Source: Verrucomicrobiota bacterium
Lineage (GTDB): Bacteria; Verrucomicrobiota; Verrucomicrobiia; Opitutales; Opitutaceae
DNA: 29,548 nt
Direction of reading: 5' to 3'
Assembly: GCA_023386835.1 (NCBI GenBank)
Contig: JAEWIY010000174.1
Location: 1-29,548 of the forward strand
The translations under genes were made by a program, and so were the position numbers. The notes below the pieces were generated by a model, which was not told where the DNA came from, searched no databases, and was given only the letters and a program-made list of their open reading frames with translations. Of this stretch, positions 1 through 6,966 are shown in pieces (within the stretch, counting starts at the first letter, position 1; every line of letters begins with the position of its first letter).

Positions 1-840
1 ATCGGCAGCGAGGGCACGCTCGGCGTCATCACGCGCGTGCTGCTGAAGCTCCTACCGAAGCCGGCGGCGCGCCAGACGCTGCTGGGGAGCTTTCCCGCGA
101 TGGATGCGGCGGCCGAGACCGTCTCGGCGATCATCGCCGCGAAGATCATTCCGTGCACGCTCGAGTTCCTCGACCGCGCCACGATCCGCTGCGTCGAGGA
201 TTTTGCGCGTGTCGGCCTCTCACGCGACGCGGAGGCAATTCTCCTGATTGAAACCGACGGCCATCCCGCCGCCGCGGCCGACGAGGCGGCGCGCATCGAG
301 GAGCAGTGCCGTATTCATGGCGCCACGACGATCCGCCGCGCCGCCACGCCGGCCGAGGCGGTGGAGTTGGCGACGGCGCGCCGCAGCGCGTTCTCAGCGC
401 TCGCGCGACTGCGCCCGACAACGATCCTCGAGGACGTCACCGTGCCTCGCAGCGAACTCGCTGGAATGGTGCGCGCGGTCCAGGCCATTGCGGAGAAACA
501 CCGCCTGACCATCGCGACCTTCGGCCACTTCGGTGATGGTAACCTGCACCCGACCATCCTGACCGACGAGCGCGACACAGAAGAAATGCACCGCGTCGAA
601 CTCGCGTTATCGGACATCGTCGACGAGGCGCTGCAACGCGGCGGAACGATCACGGGCGAACACGGCGTAGGACTCGCGAAAAAGAAATTCCTCCGCCGCC
701 AGCTCGGCGACGCATCGTACGAGCTGTTGCGAGTGGTGAAGAAGGCGATGGACCCGGAGGGAAGGTTGAACCCGGGGAAGGTCTTCGACTTTGCTGAACA
801 TCCAACGTCCAACATCGAACATCCAACTTCCAACGTCTGA
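1..840 (+). CDS. glcD: FAD-linked oxidase, GlcD/D-lactate dehydrogenase type (C-terminal part, 5' end outside window)
   Basis: The reading frame is open from base 1, so the gene begins before the window; 279 residues are visible. The first residues hold the FAD-binding signature GSEGTLGVIT of the PCMH-type FAD domain. The rest matches the FAD-oxidase C-terminal domain, including FGHFGDGNLHPTI near residue 175 and TGEHGVGLAKKKFL near residue 217. The family oxidises 2-hydroxyacids such as glycolate or D-lactate and passes electrons to an iron-sulfur partner, which fits the GlcF-like gene at 1434. Family members usually end shortly after the NPGKVFD motif. Here about 14 extra residues (EHPTSNIEHPTSNV) follow and are encoded by the 7-bp-period repeat at 797-837, so the natural C-terminus was probably overwritten by repeat DNA. 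Substrate (glycolate versus lactate) cannot be decided from this part. Confidence 0.9.
   Translation: MGSEGTLGVITRVLLKLLPKPAARQTLLGSFPAMDAAAETVSAIIAAKIIPCTLEFLDRATIRCVEDFARVGLSRDAEAILLIETDGHPAAAADEAARIEEQCRIHGATTIRRAATPAEAVELATARRSAFSALARLRPTTILEDVTVPRSELAGMVRAVQAIAEKHRLTIATFGHFGDGNLHPTILTDERDTEEMHRVELALSDIVDEALQRGGTITGEHGVGLAKKKFLRRQLGDASYELLRVVKKAMDPEGRLNPGKVFDFAEHPTSNIEHPTSNV
797..837. repeat. 7-bp-period repeat, left copy (CCAACRT/CGAACAT units)
   Basis: About six imperfect 7-nt units of the type CCAACGT, CCAACAT and CGAACAT run in tandem. They are read as the last codons of the FAD oxidase. The same units occur in opposite orientation at 1373-1410, so the two copies bracket the four-helix-bundle gene as inverted repeats. 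Confidence 0.8.
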
Positions 841-919
841 CTTCGAGCGAAGCATGAGATCGAATATCAGAATAGATGAAAGATCCCGTGATGTTCGGTC
901 GTTCGGAGTGGATAGACAC

Positions 920-1303
920 ATGGGCGATCACAGACGCAGATACGACTTGCAGGAGCGGTTGCTGGATTTCTCAGCCCACATTGTTCGGCTTGTGGAGACG
1001 TTGCCACGAAGCGAAGCGGGGCGACACGTGGGCGGGCAGCTGTTGAGGTCGGGGACTTCTCCGTACGCGAACCACGCTGAAGCGGAGGATGCCGAATCGA
1101 TTGCGGATTTCGTGCACAAGTTGAAGCTGTGCTTGAAGGAGCTGCGCGAAACGTGGCGCTGGCTGAGACTTATCAAGCGAGTTCCGTTGATCGATAACGC
1201 TGCTCCGGTCGATGCGCTTGTCGATGAGACGGATCAGCTCATCCGGATCTTTCGCCAGAGCATCCTGACTGCGCTCAATCGGCAGAAGCGAGGTGCTTCG
1301 TGA
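920..1303 (+). CDS. Four-helix-bundle protein (S23/IVS-type, TIGR02436-like)
   Basis: From the ATG at 920 the product is 127 residues and almost wholly helical. It has the family pattern: a start region RYDLQERLLDFS, a central GGQLLRSGTSPYANHAEAE segment, then DFVHKLKLCLKELRETWRWLRLI and a last helix ending IFRQSILTALNR. Such proteins were named from ORFs in 23S rRNA intervening sequences and are related to the Avd helper protein of diversity-generating retroelements; their function is unknown. The frame is open from 791, but its first codons are repeat DNA (LNIQRPTSNIQLPTS), so the ATG at 920, with GGAGTGG 9 nt upstream, is preferred. It sits between two genes of one oxidation pathway and inverted repeats flank it, which suggests a mobile cassette. 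I see no reverse transcriptase or variable repeat nearby. Confidence 0.82.
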   Translation: MGDHRRRYDLQERLLDFSAHIVRLVETLPRSEAGRHVGGQLLRSGTSPYANHAEAEDAESIADFVHKLKLCLKELRETWRWLRLIKRVPLIDNAAPVDALVDETDQLIRIFRQSILTALNRQKRGAS

Positions 1304-1372
1304 CGAGAGCCCTGCAGCTATGAATACGCAACGTCCAGATGTTGCTGCCCCGGCAGATGCCGAGCGTCCGGC

Positions 1373-1410
1373 ATTGGATGTTGGACGTTCGATGTTGGAT
1401 GTTGGACGTT
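1373..1410. repeat. 7-bp-period repeat, right copy, inverted relative to 797-837
   Basis: Units such as GATGTTGGACGTT are repeated in tandem with a 7-nt period. The reverse complement reads as the units of the left copy (CCAACRT). The copy lies just before the hairpin at 1411-1457 and would encode LDVGRSMLDVGRS if glcF were translated from an upstream start. Confidence 0.8.
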
Positions 1411-1457
1411 CTGAAGGACCGAGTGGTCTAGCGATGCTAAACTACTCGGTCCTTCAG
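1411..1457. repeat. Long hairpin with the glcF start codon in its loop
   Basis: CTGAAGGACCGAGT (1411-1424) is exactly complementary to ACTCGGTCCTTCAG (1444-1457). Pairing continues with G1425-T1443 (wobble), G1426-C1442 and T1427-A1441. After one mismatch, TAGC (1429-1432) pairs with GCTA (1436-1439). The ATG at 1434-1436 is in the tip. The right arm encodes the conserved start of the protein (YSVLQQ), so the left arm looks like a newer inverted copy. In mRNA this could hide the start codon; that effect is inference. Confidence 0.8.
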
Positions 1458-2720
1458 CAGTGCATGCACTGCGGCATGTGCCTTCCCGCTTGCCCGACGT
1501 ATGCGGAGACGAAGCTGGAGCGGCATTCGCCCCGAGGGCGGATTTCTCTCCTGCGGGCGATTGCGGATGGGGAGCTCGATGTGACGAAGGCGTTTGGCGA
1601 GGAGATGTATTACTGCCTCGGCTGTCTCGCGTGCACGAGCGCCTGTCCCGCGGGGGTCGACTACGCGCAGATGTTCGAAGTGGCGCGCGCCGATATCGAG
1701 GAGCGCGGCGTGCTGGCGCATCCAAAGCGCGACTTCATTCGCTGGTCGGTGGTCAAGGTGCTGTTCACGCGGCCGCGGTTGCTTCGCGCGGTGGGGAGGG
1801 TGATTTTTCTCTGGCAGCGCACCGGCGGCCAAGCGTTGTTCCGGCGGATTGGTCTCACACGGTTGCTGCCTCGCAACCTGCGGCGACTTGAACCGCAGAC
1901 GCCGACGATCAACGGGAGGTTTTCGCATCAACTGATCCAGCCGGTCGAACAGCCGAGGTGCGACGTGCCGCCGAAGCGGCGCGTGGCGATGCTGACGGGG
2001 TGCGTGCAGGATCTGGTTTTCAGCGACGTCAATCGCGCGACGGTCGACGTGCTGCTCACCAATGGTTGCGAGGTGCACACGCCGCCGGTGCAGCCGTGCT
2101 GCGGCTCGCTCCATGCGCACAATGGCGACGTCACGTCGGCGCGCGCGCTGGCCAGGCGGCAGCTTGACCTGATCGATCCGTTCGCGTTCGACGCCATCAT
2201 CAGCAACGCCGGCGGCTGCGGGTCGCACCTGCGTGGATACGGTCATTTGTTGCACGACGATCCGGTGTATGCGGAACGTGCCGCGGAGTGGTCGCGGAAG
2301 CTGCGGGACATCCACCAGTTTCTCGTCGAGATCGATTTCCGGCGCCCGCGCGGGTCGGCATCGGCCATGGGCGCGGTCACGTATCACGAGAGCTGCCACC
2401 TCTGCCACGCGCAAAAGGTCAGTGCTCAACCACGCGCCGTGCTTCGCTCGTTGCCCGGAACCGAACTGCGCGAGTGTCGCGAAGCGACGTGGTGCTGCGG
2501 CTCCGCAGGCATCTACAATATCACCCAACCCGATACATCGGCGCGCCTGCTCGAGCGAAAGCTCGGGCACATCGAGGCAACAGGCGCGCCTGTGGTCGCC
2601 ACGGCCAATCCGGGCTGCCACCTGCAGCTCCAGAACGGCCTGCGCGCCCACGGCAAAACCTCCACCCGCGTCGTGCACCCGGTCGTGCTCCTGGCGGAAG
2701 CCTATCGCGCGGAAGGGTAA
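1434..2720 (+). CDS. glcF: Iron-sulfur oxidoreductase subunit, GlcF/LutA type
   Basis: The 428-residue product from the ATG at 1434 begins directly before the first ferredoxin motif, CMHCGMCLPACP (residues 10-21). A second, CLGCLACTSACP, is at 61-72. Two cysteine-rich CCG domains follow, with CCGSLHAH near residue 222 and CCGSAGIYN near 353. This order (two 4Fe-4S motifs, then two CCG domains) is that of GlcF and related subunits that take electrons from a GlcD-type flavoprotein during glycolate or lactate oxidation. The frame is open upstream to GTG 1293 and ATG 1320, but that stretch contains repeat codons (LDVGRSMLDVGRS) and looks non-native. A weak GAGTGG ribosome site at 1421-1426 lies 7 nt before 1434. 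Start choice is uncertain; the family call is firm. A GlcE subunit is not visible. Confidence 0.88.
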   Translation: MLNYSVLQQCMHCGMCLPACPTYAETKLERHSPRGRISLLRAIADGELDVTKAFGEEMYYCLGCLACTSACPAGVDYAQMFEVARADIEERGVLAHPKRDFIRWSVVKVLFTRPRLLRAVGRVIFLWQRTGGQALFRRIGLTRLLPRNLRRLEPQTPTINGRFSHQLIQPVEQPRCDVPPKRRVAMLTGCVQDLVFSDVNRATVDVLLTNGCEVHTPPVQPCCGSLHAHNGDVTSARALARRQLDLIDPFAFDAIISNAGGCGSHLRGYGHLLHDDPVYAERAAEWSRKLRDIHQFLVEIDFRRPRGSASAMGAVTYHESCHLCHAQKVSAQPRAVLRSLPGTELRECREATWCCGSAGIYNITQPDTSARLLERKLGHIEATGAPVVATANPGCHLQLQNGLRAHGKTSTRVVHPVVLLAEAYRAEG

Positions 2721-2746
2721 GCGCGCTGAGGGCTGCGGGTGCCTTG

Positions 2747-2833
2747 GTGGACGTGGTGGACGATGTGGACCTCGTGGACGCTGTGGAAATGGATAAACCG
2801 GTCCACAGCGTCCACAAAGTCCACGGAGTTCAC
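2747..2833. repeat. 9-nt-period GTGGACnnn/GTCCACnnn inverted repeat between convergent genes
   Basis: Five units of GTGGAC plus three variable bases (from 2747, 2756, 2765, 2774, 2783) are followed, after a short AT-richer loop, by four GTCCAC-type units (2801, 2810, 2819, 2828). The arms pair: 2774-2787 is perfectly complementary to 2802-2815, 2765-2770 to 2819-2824, and 2756-2761 to 2828-2833 with one G-T wobble. The 3-nt spacers form internal loops. Lying between glcF and the GH2 gene, which converge here, it could stop transcription from both sides, although no T-tract is present. Confidence 0.75.
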
Positions 2834-2851
2834 CAAACCCACCGCACAGCC

Positions 2852-5155
2852 CTACAAGTTCATCGTCCGTGCCACGCCCGGCGCCAACGGCTTCGGGGCT
2901 GCGGCCGGGCGCAGGTGCAGCCGGTAGCGCGACGTCAGTTCCGCGCGGCCGTCGACGGTGAGCTCGAGTTCGAACGCCCCGGGCGCTGCATCCGCCGGTA
3001 TCACGACGCGCGCCTCGGGGCCGGCGACATTCGTGTTGGCCGCAGCCCCAGCAAACTCCCAGCGGAGGACGACGGTGCGGACGTCGTTCACGATGAGGCT
3101 CACGGTCATCGTGCCGCCGGCGACTTCCGTGATCGCATCATTGAGGAGCCACACTTCCGCTCGAAACGTTTCGCCTGCAGACCAGGAGAATTTCGGGATT
3201 CGCGCGCTGGCGAGCACCGGACGGCAGGCGGCGGCGACGGCGTGGTAGGCAGGCTTCGGTTTCGCGGGCCAGTTGATGAGGCTGTTGTTGGCGGCCGTCG
3301 GCCAGGGTTCGTTGTAACACCAGTTGAGCGCCATGGCGCACCGCGGCTTCTGTCGACGCGCCTCCTCGAAGATGAACTGATAGCCGACGCACTGAAGCCA
3401 TTCGCCGCGGGCAACCATCTCCTCCAAGGAGGCCGCTTCGCCGAAATAATATTGCTGCGTCTCGAGGCAGAGCCAGGTGCCGGGCACCCAGGCGTCGAAT
3501 GCGTGATGCGATTCCCATGCGGTGCCGCGCCGTGCCGGCCAAAGCTCGTCAGGAGGAATGAAGGACTTCAGGTACTCGACCGGGGAGGGGCCCGGGCATC
3601 CGAATTCCGGATACGCGGTTCCGCCAGCATCCGGGTAGATCTGGAACACCTCACGCCCCGCGTCATCGCGGAACCGGTAGTCACCGTGCGCCATGCCCTC
3701 GAGCGGCGCCGTTGGGATGAACGGCGTCGCGGGATCGAGGTCGTAGCAGTTGCGGTTGAGCAATCGCAGCGGGAGCGACTGCTCGGTCATGCGCGACCAG
3801 GCATTAAAGAGCTCGTTGCCACCGCACCACAGCACAAGCGACGCATGCCGGCGGCCGCGGGAAAGCATCGCGCGGGATTCGTGATCGAGAACGTTGAGAT
3901 AGTTTCGGTCGTCCGGATACAGGTTGCACGCGAGCGGAAACTCCTGCCAGACGAGCAGGCCGAGCTCGTCACAAAGATCGAAGAACGAGTCCTTCTGCAT
4001 CGGCGCACCGCCCCAGCAGCGGAGCAGGTTCATGTGTGCATTGCGGGCAAGTTGGAGAAGCGGGCGGTACGTGTCCGCGTTGCACACTCCGGGGAAGATC
4101 TCGGGATTCACCCAGTTGCTTCCCTTGGCGAACAAGGTCCGACCGTTGATCTCGACCGTGATCGGAGGATGGCTGCGTGACTTCGGAAAGGTCGACGGCT
4201 CGTCCCAGGCGGTGGGATGCATCCCGAGGCGGACGCGACGAAAACCGACGCGCTGGTGTCGCTGGTCGAGAACATTGTCCGCCTCATCCAGAAGCGTTGT
4301 TTCAAAGCGATACAACGGCTGCGCTCCCTGGTCGTGCGGCCACCACAGCTGTGGTCCTTCGAGCAGCGCCTGAATCTCGGCGACGCCTGCGCGGATCGCG
4401 GTGGTGCCGGAGAGCACGACATCATCATTGGGCGAGGTCAGGGACCAGCGCAGCGCATGCCCTTCAGCCTCGGAACTGGCATACACGTTCATCGCGAGTT
4501 CTGCGCTGCTGAGCGTGCGGTCCAGCGTGTAGCGCAACTCCGCATCGCGAAGATGCGCAGCGGGCCGGATCTCGAAGTACGTGTCCTGCCAGATGCCGAG
4601 CGGGATGAGGCGCGGGTGCCAATCCCAGCCGTAGCTGACGGGAGGTTTCGCCGACATGCTCGCTTGTGAGCGATCGATCGAGGTGCCCGGCCGCTTCGGC
4701 GTGGGGAAAACGACGATCTCGAGCGTCGCCGCCTGTCCGGTGTGCGCCGAACAATCGATCTCGAACGGCGTGAACATGCCTTCGTGCGCATGGACAACCT
4801 CGCCATTGATCCGCACTTCGTACCGATAGTCCACGCCGCCGCAGACCAGGAAGAGTCGTTCGCGCTGCTTCAGCGCACACGACGGCACGCGCGTCTGGTA
4901 GATCCAGTGCGAATCCTCCATCCATGCGTAGTCCTTGAAGTGTCCGCCATACCAATACGGCGGCCAATTCTCGGCCCGCGCCCAGTCGAGCTGCACCGCT
5001 CCCGGAACTTCGGCCGGCACCCGCTTTTCCGGTGCCTGTGCGGGATCATTCGCAGGACCAACGGTCCATTGCACGGGAACGAGGGCGGTGGATGGAACTT
5101 CCGAGATGGGGCGCGGGCGCATGAGCGTTTGGAGCTTTGTGAGCGGTTGTGGCAT
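2852..5155 (-). CDS. Glycoside hydrolase family 2, beta-mannosidase-like
   Basis: The product is 767 residues from the ATG at 5155; a TTG two codons upstream (5161) is the alternative. Order of parts: an N-terminal sugar-binding jelly roll (VPGAVQLD near residue 50, WIYQTRVP, NGEVVHAHEGMFTPFE), an Ig-like domain with LWWPHDQGAQPLYRFET, then the TIM barrel with NLLRCWGG, LVWQEFP and LVLWCGGNELFNAW. E448 in GGNE is the expected acid/base, and E517 in YPEFG the expected nucleophile. This is the layout of family 2 beta-mannosidases, which remove terminal beta-mannose. I see no clear signal peptide, so it is probably cytoplasmic. It diverges from the lyxose/mannose isomerase gene across about 110 nt, which suggests shared control. 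Exact specificity is inference. Confidence 0.87.
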   Translation of the reverse strand: MPQPLTKLQTLMRPRPISEVPSTALVPVQWTVGPANDPAQAPEKRVPAEVPGAVQLDWARAENWPPYWYGGHFKDYAWMEDSHWIYQTRVPSCALKQRERLFLVCGGVDYRYEVRINGEVVHAHEGMFTPFEIDCSAHTGQAATLEIVVFPTPKRPGTSIDRSQASMSAKPPVSYGWDWHPRLIPLGIWQDTYFEIRPAAHLRDAELRYTLDRTLSSAELAMNVYASSEAEGHALRWSLTSPNDDVVLSGTTAIRAGVAEIQALLEGPQLWWPHDQGAQPLYRFETTLLDEADNVLDQRHQRVGFRRVRLGMHPTAWDEPSTFPKSRSHPPITVEINGRTLFAKGSNWVNPEIFPGVCNADTYRPLLQLARNAHMNLLRCWGGAPMQKDSFFDLCDELGLLVWQEFPLACNLYPDDRNYLNVLDHESRAMLSRGRRHASLVLWCGGNELFNAWSRMTEQSLPLRLLNRNCYDLDPATPFIPTAPLEGMAHGDYRFRDDAGREVFQIYPDAGGTAYPEFGCPGPSPVEYLKSFIPPDELWPARRGTAWESHHAFDAWVPGTWLCLETQQYYFGEAASLEEMVARGEWLQCVGYQFIFEEARRQKPRCAMALNWCYNEPWPTAANNSLINWPAKPKPAYHAVAAACRPVLASARIPKFSWSAGETFRAEVWLLNDAITEVAGGTMTVSLIVNDVRTVVLRWEFAGAAANTNVAGPEARVVIPADAAPGAFELELTVDGRAELTSRYRLHLRPAAAPKPLAPGVARTMNL

Positions 5156-5272
5156 TTTCAATGGACGAGAGAAACAGGGACGAGCAGCGTTCGCCGGTGA
5201 TCGGCGGTGCTCAACGGGAAGCTGGTAATCACCGTGCGTTTGGGCTCCCGCGTTGTTCAGCCTTTCCTAACG

Positions 5273-5848
5273 ATGAAACGTTCTGTCATTAATCGTGCCT
5301 ATCGAGAAGCGTTGGCGTGCTTCACGCGGCATCATTGGGCGCTTCCTCCGAAGCCGAAGTGGGACATCACCGATTTTGGCCTGGGTGACTTTGATCGTTT
5401 CGGACTCACGCTCATCAACCTCGCCGCGGAGCCGGAGTATTGTGAAAAGCTCATGTACGCGCGGCGTGGGCAGAAGACGCCGTGCCACACGCACGCGCGC
5501 AAGAAGGAGGACATCATTTGTCGCGCGGGTGAACTCACTCTTGAGTTGTGGCCCGACAAACCCGCAGCGGCTGCCACGATCCCACCGACATTCATCGTGA
5601 CCATTGACGGAGAGCCGCGCCCGATTACCAGCGGCGAGCCGTTGACGCTCAGGGCCGGCTCGCGCGTCACGCTCGTGCCCGGTGTTTGGCACGCGTTCTG
5701 GCCGACGAGCGACGAGTGCATCATCGGCGAGGTGTCGACGGCCAATGATGATTTGAACGACAACTTCTTTCTCGATCCGGAAGTTGGCAGGTTTCCCGGC
5801 ATCGAGGAAGATGCGACTCCGGAGGTCACCTTGTTATCCGATCGATGA
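5273..5848 (+). CDS. D-lyxose/D-mannose ketol-isomerase
   Basis: The 191-residue cupin-type protein from the ATG at 5273 matches the D-lyxose isomerase family (Lyx_isomer). The metal site is visible as H72 and H74 in CHTHARKKED, E79, and H140 in VPGVWHAFWP. Family members interconvert D-lyxose and D-xylulose, and D-mannose and D-fructose, using a divalent metal such as Mn2+. An upstream in-frame ATG at 5207 would add 22 unconserved residues. The gene overlaps the following PfkB kinase by 4 nt (ATGA), so the two are translationally coupled. Next to a beta-mannosidase-like gene the likely substrate is D-mannose, but D-lyxose remains possible. Confidence 0.87.
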   Translation: MKRSVINRAYREALACFTRHHWALPPKPKWDITDFGLGDFDRFGLTLINLAAEPEYCEKLMYARRGQKTPCHTHARKKEDIICRAGELTLELWPDKPAAAATIPPTFIVTIDGEPRPITSGEPLTLRAGSRVTLVPGVWHAFWPTSDECIIGEVSTANDDLNDNFFLDPEVGRFPGIEEDATPEVTLLSDR

Positions 5849-6879
5849 ATACACGCTCCGGCATCATCGCAGGCGGAAACTGGATCATCGATCGGGTCAA
5901 ACTGATCGACGCGTGGCCGCCCCAGGACGCGCTCGCGTCCATCGTGGGCCAGTCGGCGGGCAACGGCGGTTCGCCCTACAACATCCTCAAGGATCTCGCG
6001 CGACTTGGCGCCCCATTTCGATTGGAAGCGATCGGCTTGGTCGGTGACGACGCGGACGGTCGTTGGATTCGCGAGGATTGCGTCGCGCATCGCATCGGCA
6101 CGCGCGGGCTCCAGGTCACCGCGGACGCGCCGACGTCGTACACGGACGTGATGACCGTGACGTCCACTGGACGCCGGACGTTCTTCCATCAGCGTGGTGC
6201 CAATGCGCTGCTCGGTCCGGAGCACTTCGATTTCACCGGCACCAGCGCGAAGCTGTTTCACCTGGGATACCTGCTGTTGCTCGACCGGCTGGATCAAAAC
6301 GGTGCGTCGGGTGTTCCGCTGGCTGCGGAGGTGCTGCGTCGCGCGCGTGAGAGCGGACTGCGGGCGTCGGTGGATTGCGTGAGCGAGAATTCTGATCGTT
6401 TCCGGACGATCGTCACGCCGGTGCTGCCAATGGTCGACGTGCTGTTCGCGAATGATTTCGAAGCGGAGAAACTCACGGGCATTCGGCTGCACGGCGACGG
6501 CGGCTTCGACAGCCAGGCGATTGAGCGAGCCGCGCGGGTGCTGCTGGAGGCGGGTGTTCGTGAGTGGGTGGTTATCCATCTGCCGGATACCGTCCACGCT
6601 TCCAGCGCCGGAGGTGAATCGTTCTGGCAGCCCAGCGTGTGCATGCCCGCCGAAGACGTGAAGGGCGCTGCCGGAGCGGGTGATGCTTTCGCGGCAGGTG
6701 TGCTGTTCGGTCTGCATGAAGAATGGCCCATGCCGCGTGCGCTCGAGCTTGGCGTCTGCGCCGCCGCCGCGTCGCTGCGCCATCCGACGTGTTCGGAAAG
6801 TGTCGTTTCCGCCGCCGAGTGCCTGACGCTCGGCCAGAAGCACGGCTATCGGAGCGGGCCGCCTGCGGCGGAACGCTGA
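5845..6879 (+). CDS. PfkB/ribokinase-family carbohydrate kinase
   Basis: The 344-residue product shows the PfkB pattern: an N-terminal GGNWIID segment, GQSAGNGGSPYNIL near residue 37 (sugar-binding glycine-rich motif), LFANDFEAEKLTG in the middle, and GAAGAGDAFAAGVLFGL near residue 275, where D280 is the catalytic base within the GAGD anion hole. It phosphorylates a sugar with ATP. The ATGA overlap with the isomerase means it probably acts on that enzyme's product, fructose or xylulose; whether at C1, C5 or C6 cannot be told. The stop codon lies within the 7-bp-period repeat that follows, and the last residues (AER) are already repeat codons. Confidence 0.88.
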   Translation: MNTRSGIIAGGNWIIDRVKLIDAWPPQDALASIVGQSAGNGGSPYNILKDLARLGAPFRLEAIGLVGDDADGRWIREDCVAHRIGTRGLQVTADAPTSYTDVMTVTSTGRRTFFHQRGANALLGPEHFDFTGTSAKLFHLGYLLLLDRLDQNGASGVPLAAEVLRRARESGLRASVDCVSENSDRFRTIVTPVLPMVDVLFANDFEAEKLTGIRLHGDGGFDSQAIERAARVLLEAGVREWVVIHLPDTVHASSAGGESFWQPSVCMPAEDVKGAAGAGDAFAAGVLFGLHEEWPMPRALELGVCAAAASLRHPTCSESVVSAAECLTLGQKHGYRSGPPAAER

Positions 6880-6966
6880 ACTTTGAACGCTGAAGTAGGG
6901 GGCGAGGTCGGGCCCTACCTGCCCCCGTATCAGCACTTCGACGTTCAGCGTTCGGCGTTCAGCGTT
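6866..6966. repeat. Inverted 7-bp-period repeat pair between convergent genes
   Basis: The left arm (about 6871-6894) has two copies of GAACGCTGAA with 7-nt phasing. The right arm (about 6937-6966) has TTCGACG, TTCAGCG, TTCGGCG and TTCAGCG in tandem, the reverse complement of the left units. Between them GTAGGG (6895-6900) pairs with CCCTAC (6913-6918). Both flanking genes have their stop codons inside the arms. This may act as a two-way terminator. It is a different sequence from the CCAACRT repeat at 797 and 1373 but has the same 7-nt period and inverted layout. Confidence 0.7.

Noticed and set aside
920..1303. Avd gene of a diversity-generating retroelement
   Set aside because: No reverse transcriptase, template repeat or variable repeat is found nearby, so only the distant family relation is kept.
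797..1410. CRISPR-like array
   Set aside because: The repeat units are 7 nt, contiguous and without unique spacers of 25-40 nt; no cas gene is present. The same holds for the 9-nt array at 2747-2833.
2288..4180. 630-codon plus-strand open frame opposite the GH2 gene
   Set aside because: It is arginine-rich filler without motifs; the minus strand carries a full GH2 enzyme with catalytic motifs. High GC makes long antisense frames common.
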